Positions 1-12,861 of a DNA stretch of 64,000 nucleotides are shown here, piece by piece (position 1 is the first letter of the stretch; every line of letters begins with the position of its first letter). The position numbers were made by a program, and so were the translations under genes. Below the pieces are notes generated by a model. It ran no database searches and had not been told where the DNA came from. It saw nothing but the letters and a program-made list of their open reading frames with translations. The stretch is from contig OY987243.1 in assembly GCA_963920765.1 (NCBI GenBank), positions 13,268,001 through 13,332,000 on the forward strand. Direction: 5' to 3'. The stretch is from Ulota crispa. Its lineage: Eukaryota > Streptophyta > Bryopsida > Orthotrichales > Orthotrichaceae.

Positions 1-174
1 TAATATTTCACCTCCAATTGTAGATCTAGCTGAAATTTACAACAAACAAGGTGTCCTTCACATTTGTACAGTTGGATTATTCAAATTGGATCCAAATTTG
101 ATACAAATGCACATCTAATTTTATTGCCCCAGTTTCTAGTGGGTTTTGAAAAAATGTGTGTGGTCTTTAAAGGG
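1..174. mobile_element. 3' end of a TTAA-flanked miniature transposon (family E), cut by window start
   Basis: This stretch is similar to 13590-13764, sharing the 'cctccaa...gtagatctagctgaaatt' area, the 'aacaaacaaggtgt' block and the 'tagtgggttttt' block. It ends in AAAGGG directly followed by TTAA at 175-178. Read inward from the right, the terminus is CCCTTTAAAGACCACAC, matching the left terminus of the complete family member at 12862 (CCCTTTAAGGACCA). The rest lies outside the window. No coding capacity is seen. Confidence 0.7.
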
Positions 175-319
175 TTAAATTGTTATGATGGAGTTACACA
201 AAATTGCGGTTTTTGTTTCTAGTATTATTAGATTGATCAATTTTGTTGTGTTTGAGGATGAAGGAGGATTCTAGCACACTGAAAGATGTTTTGGGGATTC
301 CATACGTTGCTTAAAATAT

Positions 320-430
320 GTTCACACTTGGTGTTAAGAGGGATATTAGCAACATGAATGTAGTCTAAAAGTGTGTTCAAATGCATCTAATTTTCCTTTG
401 CTAGTATCCCTCTTAACACCAAGTGTGAAC
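320..430. repeat. Short hairpin-forming inverted repeat (33-nt arms)
   Basis: Arms 320-352 and 398-430 are reverse complements with a single mismatch (32 of 33 pair), separated by a 45-nt loop. Each arm begins with GTTCACACTTGGTGTTAAG. It could be a very small foldback element or a small-RNA precursor; the sequence alone does not decide. 431-889 holds nothing recognisable. Confidence 0.75.
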
Positions 431-889
431 CTACTCTTAGGACTGATAAAGTTGGTAAGATTCTCAGTATTATTGGTAGAGGCTTGACAAGAGCTTCTTT
501 GACAATCTCTCCATTTGTTGTCTTTTATTTCAACCAAATCAAGGGTTCCATGCATCAAAGCTCCCTCCAGTGCTATCCGCCATCTGTTTTGGTGACTTTA
601 TTAGGGGTTTCAATTATGGCAATCTGCACCAACATCTTCACGACCACTTGTTCACCGTTTTTTTGAGATATTTGAAACCCCTATTAGGAGGATTCAAACA
701 GGTTACTCACTTCACGTTTCCACTAGTAGAAAATGAATTAAAAACCAATTGAAAACCAACAAGTCTTTGTTGTTTGGGGCACTGGAATCCACAAGTGCAG
801 TATTTGAACTGATTTTTGTTCAACCAAGAATAGACGTTGCTCTTTGTTTGTTGGTTTGGACACTACTGACTAAATCAACAAGAAATTTT

Positions 890-1545
890 GGAATCTTGAG
901 AATCTTATTAGAATATTTGAGAATCTTTGGGAATCTTTTTAGAATCTTTGAGAATATCTAAGAATCTTCTTGGAATCTTTGAGAATCTTTGGAGATCTTT
1001 ATGGAATCTTTGGGAATCTTCTTAGGATATTTGAAAATCTTTGAGAATCTCTAAGAATCTTCTTGGAATCTTTGAAGATCTTATTAGAATCTTTGAGAAT
1101 CTTATTGGAATCTTTGAGAATATTTTTTGGAATCTATGAGAATCTTTGAGCATATTTTCAAGTTTTTTGAGAATCTTTGAGAATCTTTGAAATCTTTGAA
1201 ATTGTTGAAATCTTTAAAAATATTTTAAGAGTTTTTGAGAATCTTTGAGAATCTTCCTAGAATCTTTGAGAATCTTTGAGAATTTTCTTGGAATCTTTTT
1301 GGGATCTTTTTGAAATCTTTTGAAATCATCAAAATACATCAAAATCTTCTTAAAAATAGAATCTTCTAGAATCTTTTTAGAATCTTTAAAATTCATTAAA
1401 ATATTTCAAAAACTCATATGTGTAAAAACCCTTACAATCTTTTTGGGTTGTTTTTGGAATCTTTTTAGAATCTTTTTGAACTTCACTGAAATACATCAAA
1501 ATTTTAAAAAGTAGACTAATCTTTCAAATTCTATTAGAATCTTTG
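890..1545. repeat. Degenerate tandem repeat built on AGAATCTTTG
   Basis: About 650 bases consist of variably spaced copies of (T)GAGAATCTTTG and GGAATCTTT-like units, several dozen in all, decaying toward the right end. Short open frames on both strands here are a by-product of the repeat. 1546-3389 is AT-rich intergenic DNA without a recognised gene; it contains a perfect 24-bp palindrome at 1607-1630 centred on CTTTAAAG. Confidence 0.8.
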
Positions 1546-3385
1546 CAGTTTTTGTTGTATATTGAATTTTTTTTCTCCACTTTTCACAATTTGACATGAT
1601 TTGAAATTAGTAGACTTTAAAGTCTACTAAAAAAAATACATGTTTATGAAAACTTGGTTGTTTTGGTTGTGTTCATTGAGTTTACTTTTTTGTTGAAATC
1701 AATAGATTTTTGTTTAGATTAATAGATTTATGGCCAAGTGAACAATAAAGTGAACTCAATCAACGCTACCAAAATAATAGAAAAACCCAAGTTTCTACAA
1801 GTGATGACCAAAACAACAAAAAAACAACAATTTTTTGTTGATTTTGGACACTTTTAGACACAACCGGACTAATTCAACAAAATTTCATATAGAACGTACA
1901 ACATTTTATTGCATTAGACACAACAATTTCTTTATTAAAAAATATTAAAAAATGCTCCTAAACTCTTTGAAAAAATAAAACACATCCCTCAAAGATTTAA
2001 ACTATCACTATAAGAGAAAGTCCAAAATGACAAAAATATGTCCAAATCAACATGACTAAATGTACATAAATAGACTAATTTGATAGTCTTTCGGTCATTT
2101 TGGATACATTTAGTCAATTCAAGAGTGTCAATTAGGACACAATTTCTTGTAGTGTATAAAAAATACCCTTGGCTTTTTGAAAAAATATCAATTATACCCC
2201 TACTATTTTGGGAAAATATTAAAAACGCTCCTCAACTATTTTGAATTATCAAACATATCTTTTTGTTATTTGAAAAATATTTTATACCTTTGGTTTTGTG
2301 TAAAAATGCCAATTAATCTTTATTCTTGAATTTTGAAAATACCATAAACACCTCTAATTTTTTTGTGCCTTTTTATTGCAATTTCTATTTTAAATATGAA
2401 TAAAAACAATAAAAAAGAGTATGCAATTGATGCAATAGTTTTTGCAATGATAAATCTATATGCAAAAATTCTACAAAGGGTTTGAACAACTTGACGTCAA
2501 GTATAAAATTGAGTTTGCATTTAGCTTAATTCTATTTTTTGTAATTTTCATTGTCATTCTAGTAATTACAAAAACCGGTAATAAAAAATAATGAATTATG
2601 AGAACTTCCAATATCCTCAAAAATATCCGCAGGTATAGTTTAATTGATATTCTTACCTAAAATCAAAGGTAATGTTTATATTACAAATAATACAAGAGTA
2701 TTTTTTGCATTTCAAAATAAAAAAGCATTTTTGGTATCACATCAAAATACTAGGGGTACAGTTAATATTCCTACAAAAAGCAAGAGCATTTTTGATATTT
2801 TCCCTTCTTTTAATAACTAGATCAACAAAAAAATTATTTCTTATGAAATATACTTGGAATCTTTAAAAAATATTCAAAAATCTTCAAAATATTATAGAAT
2901 CTTGTTTAATTTTATGGATCCTTTGAAATTTTGATTGTGTATAATTGCAAGGTACTTGTTTCCATAACTATTCAAAATTTGATGTTATTTAAAGCTAGCA
3001 AACTATAGAGGCTATTTTCACCTAATAGGAGTTTTTTTTTCAAAAAATTAAAACCAGAGTTTTTTTAAGAAATGAAGCCAACCTTCACTTGTAACAATCA
3101 TTTTGAGATTTATATATTCCAATCAAAAGTTATAAAGGAAAATAAAAATGGTGGAAATAAATAATTTTTTACAAATTTCTCAACACACTCTTTGATTTTT
3201 GCTCATAACTTTTGATTCAAGATCTGAAATCTGAAAAAAATTGTTGAAGCTAAAACTAGATTACATTGAACATCTTTTTGTAGTTTTAAGTTTTCTGAAA
3301 ATAAGTCATTTAATAGGCCGAAATTGCCTCCAAACATAAGTAAACACTATACAAGTAAGTTTTCAGTCCTTATGTGCACATGTGC

Positions 3386-3570
3386 CCCTGGAATTGTTGT
3401 AGTGGTTGGGGATGTGGCCTCCCACCCTTGAGGTTGGGGGTTTGAACCTCACCTCCAGTTGCCTAGGTGACCGAGTGATCCGATAGTCAGTGACCGCGCG
3501 GGCCGGTTGCCGCATTGGTGGACTGGCTACTCCGATAGCTAACGACCGGCTAAATTGGTCAGCCTTTTTT
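3386..3570 (+). mobile_element. tRNA-derived SINE-like element
   Basis: An island of higher GC contains an A-box-like TGTAGTGGTTGG near 3399 and a B box GGGTTTGAACC at 3438-3448, about 30 nt apart, as in tRNA-derived RNA polymerase III promoters. The tRNA-related head is followed by an unrelated GC-rich body ending near 3570 in a T-run. The tRNA fold is not complete enough for a functional tRNA. I found no clear target-site duplication. 3571-5251 is AT-rich DNA with no supported gene. Confidence 0.6.
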
Positions 3571-5251
3571 ATTTTCTTTAATTTTTAAAAAATAGAAAAA
3601 AGAAATCCTTATTAAAAAACAACAAATAATTAACATAAAAATGATAGAAAATCAACACAAAAGAACAAAAAATCAACACTAAACAATAGAAAAGCAACAA
3701 ACCCGTGTTAAAAAGTATCCAAACTAACATGTCTAAAGCAACAAAAAAAATCAATAGTTTTGACTTGACTTTTTGTTGCTTTTGCACCAAATTTTCTAGT
3801 AGTGTTCACCTCAGTGCATTTGCTAATGAACTGCAAGGTGAGTCACCTCTATAATTCACTCCTAACATGATTTGTATTAGGAGTGAAATTTAAAAACTCA
3901 CTTTCAAACAGCTCATCCTCATGGGTGTCTCAAATGCTCAGACCTCCAACTTATGCACAAAACCCTAATTGCAAACTCACAAGTGTCTCAAACTTTGGAC
4001 ATGTGAGTGAACAAAAACAGTTCACTAGTGAACCGGAACATGTGAAGTGAGAAACTTGTAGACCATATTTTATGTTTGAAGCCCCTATTTGATTGGTGAC
4101 TTCATTATTCAATATGGCAACTCTTTTTTTTGGTAAGTGCTATTCATGTTGGTGAACATAAGAACAAATCAATGAACATGCCATTCACTTTGCCAAATCT
4201 AATCAACCTCACTAATTTAATTAGCTATTTTAGCACTTGGCCAAGTGCACTCTTTGACCAGCCAATTATAACAAAAATGTACAAGCTAACCTTGCAGAGC
4301 TCCACGGTTGAGAATTTTTTTATTTTCTTTTTTTCCTAGATTTCTATGCAAGTTTAAGCCTCTTGGTTTCTTGCATTGTCATTACTAGGATACATGCTAT
4401 AATTTGTAGCTTCTTACGTTGATTTGAAACTTTTAGAAGTTTTCTTTTGAACAAAGAAATGGTTTGTTATGTCAATAAGCTCTTATGCTTGACACCTAAT
4501 TCCTTTACAAAAATGAGCCGGACATTTACATTCTCTTTAGAGTAGTTTAAAAAAAAAGCTACTAATGGTTCTTAAACCATTTTAGAATTTCTATACATAT
4601 CAAAAAATATATATAGCAACTATGCTATGATAAATATATATACTTTTTAATATAATGTGTAAGGATTGAGAGCTACATAAATTAAATGCTTTTAAAGTCT
4701 GCATGCTAAAGCTTATTTTTACACAGCTTCTAGAATCAGCTCTCTGAGTTTACACACTCTTTTGAGATGAGGACTTGCTTTAAGTTCACACAACTGAGTT
4801 CAATTGAGTCTGCATGTGCTTTTTAGATTAGGTTTTGTTTGCAAAGACTCTAATCTTGCACACTACCAGTAACAAGCTTAGATCAGCTGAGTCTACATGC
4901 TCTTTTGATTAGGATTAGGATGCAAAAACTTTGAGTTTTGCATGCTACCGGTTATAGGCTGAGAACTGGCTATTTTTTCTCTGCTACGCCCAATTGATTC
5001 TCGGCTATACTTGTAGGTCAAGCTCTTTAAATCTATGGTCATTGCTGCTGGCTCAAGGCCTTTTGATTTCTAATTAGTGCTTGCTCTATTCTTTGTTTAT
5101 TGCACCTTTCTATGCACACTCTCAGGCTACTCCAATATCTCTCTACTGTTATTTGCTTGCTATGCTCTTTGCCTCACCGCACCTTGGAGTACCCTTGGCA
5201 TGATTCTTACATTACATACGCAAGAGCTTACCCTTACACTGCATGTACCGC

Positions 5252-6824
5252 AAACTGTAGGTAGCCTTGCGTATTGCTAGCATTATATTCTCTGGTTTGA
5301 TTTTGGGATTGGTGATATTGGTCACAATGACGGCCACACAAACCAACGCTACACAAATTCTTCTAAAAAAATTGAGGAGTTCTTTTTAGTATTGTTTTGC
5401 TACGTTGTTCTCCTTGCAAAAACAATAACATGTGTATTGGACTTAACACACCTGTTGTATCCCCTCTTATCTAACATTGACTTGTTTGGATGTTTGGGAT
5501 GGGCACAAGTGAGGCCCAATTCCTCTTTGAGATTATGGCAACTCCAACATTTCTCTACTCTACTCTTTTTACTATACTTTTGATGATTATGCTTGAGAAA
5601 GTTGTTATTTCTATGTCATATTTTGAGACTCCTTAGGAAACCCTTTTTTTGTGTTTGATAATTTAGGCATATACCCATGTTTTTCAAAAATATGTGTTTC
5701 ATCTCTTCCAATTAAGTTTTGTCTAGATTTTATTTTAGTTCAAAACATGGCTAATTTTCTTTATTACTTTAAATATAAATATACTGCAAAAATGAATTTT
5801 TTTTGGCCTTGCAAAGCTTCTTGTTTTAAGAGTTCTTGAAAATAATCAAGTATCTAGTCTCTTTATAAATTGACTTTGTATGAGACTATATAGGAAATGG
5901 ACATTGACTTTGACTTTATTAAGTACAACGACTTAATTGGAATTATTACATTAGATACAAGGAATAATTAAGAAATTACTATTTGCAAGCTTATAAAAGT
6001 TCAAGTAAATGTCTAGCAATGCAAGAATATTCCTTGTTTTTAGACCCTGTGTAGCATACCTAAACATTTATTTGAACTTTTATAAGCTTGCAAATAGTAA
6101 TTTCTTGATTATTCCTTGTATCTAATGTAATAATTCCAATTAAGTCGTTGTACTTAATAAAGTCAAAGTCAATGTCCATTTCCTATATAGTCTCATACAA
6201 AGTCAATTTATAAAGAGACTAGATACTTGATTATTTTCAAGAACTCTTAAAACAAGAAGCTTTGCAAGGCCAAAAAAAATTCATTTTTGCAGTATATTTA
6301 TATTTAAAGTAATAAAGAAAATTAGCCATGTTTTGAACTAAAATAAAATCTAGACAAAACTTAATTGGAAGAGATGAAACACATATTTTTGAAAAACATG
6401 GGTATATGCCTAAATTATCAAACACAAAAAAAGGGTTTCCTAAGGAGTCTCAAAATATGACATAGAAATAACAACTTTCTCAAGCATAATCATCAAAAGT
6501 ATAGTAAAAAGAGTAGAGTAGAGAAATGTTGGAGTTGCCATAATCTCAAAGAGGAATTGGGCCTCACTTGTGCCCATCCCAAACATCCAAACAAGTCAAT
6601 GTTAGATAAGAGGGGATACAACAGGTGTGTTAAGTCCAATACACATGTTATTGTTTTTGCAAGGAGAACAACGTAGCAAAACAATACTAAAAAGAACTCC
6701 TCAATTTTTTTAGAAGAATTTGTGTAGCGTTGGTTTGTGTGGCCGTCATTGTGACCAATATCACCAATCCCAAAATCAAACCAGAGAATATAATGCTAGC
6801 AATACGCAAAGCTACCTACTGTTT
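5252..6824. repeat. Long near-perfect inverted repeat (about 765-bp arms, 43-nt spacer)
   Basis: Left arm 5252-6016 and right arm 6060-6824 are reverse complements (coordinates sum to 12076). Differences are visible only near the spacer and at the outer ends, so open frames in one arm recur unchanged in the other. The spacer is 6017-6059. No protein family is recognised in the arms. A transcript crossing it would fold into one very long hairpin. Confidence 0.93.
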
Positions 6825-9800
6825 AGTGAGCTAACAAAAATGCACCCATTTCAAATAGTTGGTTGGAATTGGAGATAGAGTAGAAAGAGCAGGACCTTTG
6901 TTGTTATGTAAAACTTTTGTTGTAGGTGCTATTGAATTTTCCGCCGAAGAAGACTTATTAGCATGCGCAAGGTATTAGTAAACATTTGGTTATTGGCACT
7001 CTATGTAATGCACTCATTTCTAACATTGATGAGATGAGCTAGTCTAGACATTTTTAAAAAGCTCAAGAGATGGGGTTAAGTAGAAAAAGAACAAGCAATA
7101 AACAACTAAACTAGAACAATTGCATAAAAAGTACACAACAATTGCAGAAGTAACTGAGTCAGTTTGTAGTTGATGTAAAGTAGGTGCTTAGTCTTGTAGT
7201 TGTTATTTAGTTGATGTAAAGTCAATTTACAGTTGAGTAGTTGTTTAGCAATGGCAATGATCTAGTTATTTTCATGACCAAATTTGAAGATGAAAGTTTG
7301 AAAAATATCTTACAAGTGGCAAAATAGTTCAATTAAAAAGAAGAAAAGCATTGCATCTACAATACAACCACATAAATATAGTCCCTAATTTGAAAGAACC
7401 AAATGTAGCACTTGAGCTTTAATTAACAACTATAGAACAATTAAAAAACCACTCATTAATGTGCACACTTTCCAACCAAAAAGAAATGGTATTGGGAGCT
7501 GCAACAAAGGCAGCCCAAATATAAAGTTTATTAATCATTTAATTTAATTCTCTCAAGAATCTTTTTATAGAAATATTCTAGTAGTAAAGAAAGAGTCGTT
7601 TATTCATACAACTCACATACAACTCAAAGTCAAAGATGTCAAACTGCTTTGATCATCTAATCATGAACCCAAAATTGTTCATTCCAAAATGTGCATAATA
7701 GACCTCATCCCTTGAGTCAAATAAACAACTGTGCACTACAACTGCTACTACTTCATCCATGACCATAGTCGCTTTGTTGTTGTTGTGCTGTAGTTTAGGA
7801 CAATAAGTTGTTTGCTATTAGTGAGATTTTCCAACATTTTCTTCTAGTGTTATAATTGCTTTGCTCCTAAATTTTTGACATGGCTTTAAAATAATTAGCA
7901 TCATTGTAATGGGTTTGGGCTCTTTATAAATAATGAAGGACAGGGCATAATAATGAGAATTATAATTTTTTTAATTGTACAATAGCCTTGCCAAATTTTT
8001 ATAAAAAATCTACACTTTATGAGAAATATTTAAAATTATTAAAGGTTTATGTAATATATCCAATGTTTGTTGTATCTCAAAGTATCCCATGTTTGTTGTG
8101 TGTCAAAGTATCTAGTGCTTGCTATATTTAGCTATAGCTTAGATGTATAGGCTTAATCAATACACATACTGAGTTGTTAACGACTTGACGCGTGGAGGAT
8201 AAACAACAAAAAGTAGATTGAAAATTGTTGATGAGATTGCCTAGGGCGGAATGATGGATGAGAAAACTTTCTCTTGGAAGCTTCAATTTAGGATTACTCT
8301 AAGATTTAAGTATGCAACATTTACATGCAAGCTTAGGGGTTTTCATTGCATGCTTTTTGTTTTCTTTCACTTTTTGGTTGGAAATAGTTAAAATTTATGT
8401 TTGAAACATTTGAACTTTCTATTTGAGACTAGTTTTTGCTTGGCAACAACTTCAATTTGGAAGTAGAAATTGCTTGAATGTACTTGGTGTCCACAAGCAC
8501 TCCTTGTTTAACACTACCATAAAAATGTCACTCTTGTTTTGTATAGTACATTAGATTTTGCATGTGTGTTATTCCAAAAAGAATTTCATTGTGATTTGAT
8601 CAGGTATATGAAAATTTCTTTTTGTCATTGTGTATTTGTAATGAACATAGGGTATACAAAAATGTCACAAGAGCCTTTTTTGAATGAAGCCTAAGATACA
8701 CAAAAAATTTGGTATTTGGAAATTTAGGTGGATATAGCCCTATATAAATCAATTTTTGTTACCTACATAGCCTACATCTTATAAGGGCTTGAACGCATGG
8801 TACCCACAAATACCCTATATAGTGCACTCCCCATGCACAAAGTAGTTTAGCTGTAGGTACAAGCCTAAATTCCCATTTGTCCCCCATGGGGCAATGGTCC
8901 TTTAGGAGTTAAAACTTCATTTCTTGTCATTTTTTAGTTTTCTCATGCCAAAAAACCTAAGTGCTCAAAACTTTTGGGAATAATCTTGAGAATACTCAAA
9001 CTTGCTTGAGAAGTTTTTTTATATGTCCTCCCTAACGTATATTTTCCATTTCACATGCTCGTTGAATTTCCAACTTGTAAATGAGTTTCTTATGTAAATT
9101 TAGCATGAAGCAAAGTTTTGCTTATAAGAAGAAATGTTTTGAAAATAGCGTTGCAACAGTTACTTAGGTTTGTAGATTATGACTTTTAGCTCAAATATAT
9201 TAAAGAAAAAGGTCTATTTATTCTTCAAAATGTCTTTTTATATATGGATGGATTGAAATATGATTTGTAAGAAGTGTTTAGTTGACTAAAAAATGACACA
9301 AAGGTTTATGTTTTGTAAGAAATTCGAGTAATTTTTAATGTAGAGATGACTTGTGAAGTTTAGTTTGGAGCTTAATTCTTAATCTTTTTCAAAAGAACAA
9401 TCTTGTAGGTATAGATTGCTTGCTACACTAGCCATTTTGTTATAATTCCATTTCAAGTACTCCGTGATTAATAATTCAGTAGTCCTGTTATCATTGTAAT
9501 TCTCTTTAACATGTTTATAAGTTTTACTCTTTGGAAGTTTTTTAATAAGTTTTTAACCCTTATCTTTAGTGTACTTTAAATTTGCACAAGTTGTGCAATG
9601 CATGTTTTACAATAGAATTTCTAATGGACGAATTGGTACCTTTAAAATGGTTGAAAAATACCTTGATGTTCTATTCAAATTTTTATTAATTTGCATTTTG
9701 TATGATGATTTATTTTAAAAGTATGGGAGATGGCACATCAACAACATAAGAAAGAAACCCTATTATTATAATTATCAACTAATCTATAGTTCAAACTTTG

Positions 9801-12800
9801 TTTGTTATCTAAATCAATATGCCCCAAGAACCGTTTCATTATTGTTCATGTCACTTTATTCATTGCATTTGAAATGGTGCTTTTATGGTCATAATTCTTG
9901 TCATGGAAGTTAAAATACCATGTGAAATCATAACCTTCCTTGGAAAGACCATCCATCCAAATATTTCAATTTATTTGGCAATGCAGATTCGAAAAAACAC
10001 TTGTTGGCTTTATTCTCATAAGCAAATACTACTTGACAATTCAAATTTTGTGATAATCCACTTCCTTCAATTATCACCTCCATATTTTATGATAATGGAG
10101 CAACACAACTTTACCTTTATCATAATTGCAATGACATTTGAGATAATTCATCCGGCCGCTAGTCTGAACCAGGCCTGGGCCCACGGAGGCAGCCCAAATG
10201 GAATATTCCCAAAGCTTAAGTAGATGCTACTCCATCTGGATAAACTCTGCTCTTGGATCAATGACATTTCATGCAAGAGAATATCCCAAATACCTTGCAT
10301 GAGCACCATAAGTAAATAAATACCCATGGCCTTTGTGACAATAGGGGTTTCAAACCTTGGGATGAATAGAGTTTCTGTACGACGTTTCTGTGGGAGGAAA
10401 TTGTAATTTTCTCATATAAAATGCAAGTCTTCTCGTGACAAATAAAATACCTAACAAGGCGCAAAAAAGTGCAAGCATGGAGTCTCTTACCTGAGAAAAC
10501 AAGGACATTATTGTGATAAATTTGCACTTTTTTTCTCATCAACAAGTTTAAGGTAGTACGCTCGAAAACCGCCCATCCAAGGGCTCATCCCTCTCTTTCA
10601 TGGTTTTTCATGGATGGGAGGATTTTTAGTTCATTTTTCAAATAAAGAGAAATAGATGCGTAATGTAACACAAGTTGTTTCATATTTTTTGAAGTATTTT
10701 TGAGTTACTTATGAATTCTCAAAGTAAATGTGTCATAGGTACCTATTGATAACCTTAGACCTTCCAAGAACTGTTTGCTTGCAAGTTGTGAAGAGATTTG
10801 GGGAAGCAAGGAGAATGATTAGCTCTTTCAATTTAAAACACCTTTTCTTCCATGCATTCAATGAGTTGTAAAAGGCCAATGTAAGAACCACCATTGCACC
10901 TTTTCACAACGAACTACTAGATGATTCAAAATGTGCAAACGGTTTGTGAGCATACTACCTTAGAACAAGGCATTTTTTTTGTTTGCCAAATTGCAGCTGT
11001 CCAAATTGCATTGTGTAATAAACGGAGGAACCAGCCCGGGCCCCGGAGTGATGAAACTCTGTCAATTTTGTCAATTTGGCTCCAATTAGCCAAAAAAAAA
11101 AGCCCTGATTTAGAGGGAAAAATAGATTTTACTTTGCAAAATGCGTCCAGCTTTGAAACCTCCAAGATAGTTATGTCAATGAAAATCTTTCTACAGAAAT
11201 TCTGCAAGAAATTTATCTTGTTTTGGATGTTGGCTATTCTGATACTAACAGAATGTAAGACAAAAATTTGGATGAAATTGCCAAATCCATCTCAAAGAAA
11301 CCTGATGCCACAAGATGTCGTAAATGAACGTAAACGTATGGATGTTTCTATCCAATTTTTCCCTTATAGGGCGAGTGTGGCTTGACCAATAAAAAACCAA
11401 AAATAACCCGTTGGTTGTGCCAGTTATGCTGGGGATCTTAGATTCTTAGTTATCAGAGAATGTAATAATCTCTTGTATTTATACATTTTAGAAGCATACG
11501 TTGCATTGTTTGACGGTGTTGAGGGGCTTTATATGGAAGCTCTTCCACGGGCTCTTGAGTATGCTATACAATATTTTGTGATCAATGATTCCAAATGAGA
11601 ATTTCATAAGTAGCCCAAGCGGCAAAAAACATTTTTGTTAAATGCGCTAACAATTAAAATTGAACAATGATAGATTCATATTCACCTAAAGAATAGTGGG
11701 TGAATTTTTCTCTCTAAATTGAGTTATATTTATGAACACTATATGTTGACTCTCTATGATAGCCAATTAGAATATTGCCGAGATATCAAAAGGAGGGATC
11801 TATGGAGTTCCAACAACGAGGATTTTAATAATATTTTTTAGTCATGATGCCTTTGCTTTAGACTTTTTGAGCATATTTTGTAAGTGAGTTATATGAGCAT
11901 AAAATAAGGGCATCCACGCCCTTGTGAGTTGAACATGGCTGGAGCCCGTCAAGCTAATTTAATGTTCATGTGCCAACAATTTGCTTTTGCTCCCGTCTTT
12001 TCAAGAAGTAGCACAGTTGCGCCAATAGTTAGGGTCCACATTTTTTTTGAGCAAATCCAATTTTCATTGACATATCCACCTTTGTTTTACAAAAGGGCAG
12101 AAGGGGTCATTGGATTTGAAGTGGGATTTTTTATTGAGTGGATAGTTGGAAAGAGAAGTTATTGGGTGATGCGTAGCAAACTAACTAAAATTATAAAATC
12201 TAGGTAATTTTGGAAAGCTAGCGTGGCATTTATTGCAAGCATTTGTTGCAATCTAAGCATTGCAAGCTCCATGCACAATGGTCGGAGGGGGCAATGACTG
12301 AGGAGAACCAGCTATCAAAACAAAGTTAGCAAATTGAAACAAGAAAAAAAAGCGGTTGAAATCAAAACAATTGGACTAAAAATTAACCAAACTTTTCAAA
12401 ATGTCTAATTATAATACATATTTTAATATAAATAAAATAAAAGTTGAATGCGTGCTTGTGAAAATCAATTGAAAAACAAGAAATGCCAAATATCAGCTGG
12501 TGAAGCTAAAGCTTCTTCCCAACCAACATTGGGCAAGGAAAATTTTCTTAGCTAAGCTTCCCCTAAATCTAACCTCAATTTTTGATTGGCAACTATAACA
12601 CTAGAAAAATTGGGTGAAAAAAGTGGATGAAGTTGTCAAATCTATCCCACATAAGGATTAGATTTGTCAAATTTGGATGAAAGGTGCTAGTGTTAATAAA
12701 TCTTATGGATGAACATGCACACCTCTTCAATTCTATCCAATTCTATACAACTTTTCCTTACCTGCTTGCATTGTGGGGTGCATGTCTCTTCCAGCAAAAA

Positions 12801-12857
12801 TAAAAAGTAAACCTTGCCACTAGGGCCCCCAATTTTCCTTGCCCAACCTTGAACTGC
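6825..12857. other. Intergenic AT-rich DNA, no supported gene
   Basis: About 6 kb in which I see no gene supported by homology or splice structure. The longest open frames (9885-10223 and 10921-11385, both +) match no family I recognise and lack codon structure. A solitary right terminus of the TTAA family (GGTCCTTTAGGAG then TTAA at 8909-8912) lies here without a visible partner. Segments near 11260 and 12600 belong to a dispersed repeat also seen near 23830 and 54340 ('gtggatgaaattgccaaat'). Confidence 0.5.
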
Positions 12858-12861
12858 TTAA

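Noticed and set aside
3386-3570. A functional tRNA gene
   Set aside because: A and B box-like sequences are present but no acceptor-stem pairing or anticodon arm could be made; a SINE explains it better.
5392-6684. Pairs of identical 62-63-codon proteins on opposite strands
   Set aside because: They are the same sequence read from both arms of the palindrome; no family and no start context.
9885-11385. Open frames of 112 and 154 codons (9885-10223 and 10921-11385, +)
   Set aside because: No recognisable motifs, opposite-strand frames of similar length overlap, and no splice partners; treated as chance frames in intergenic DNA.
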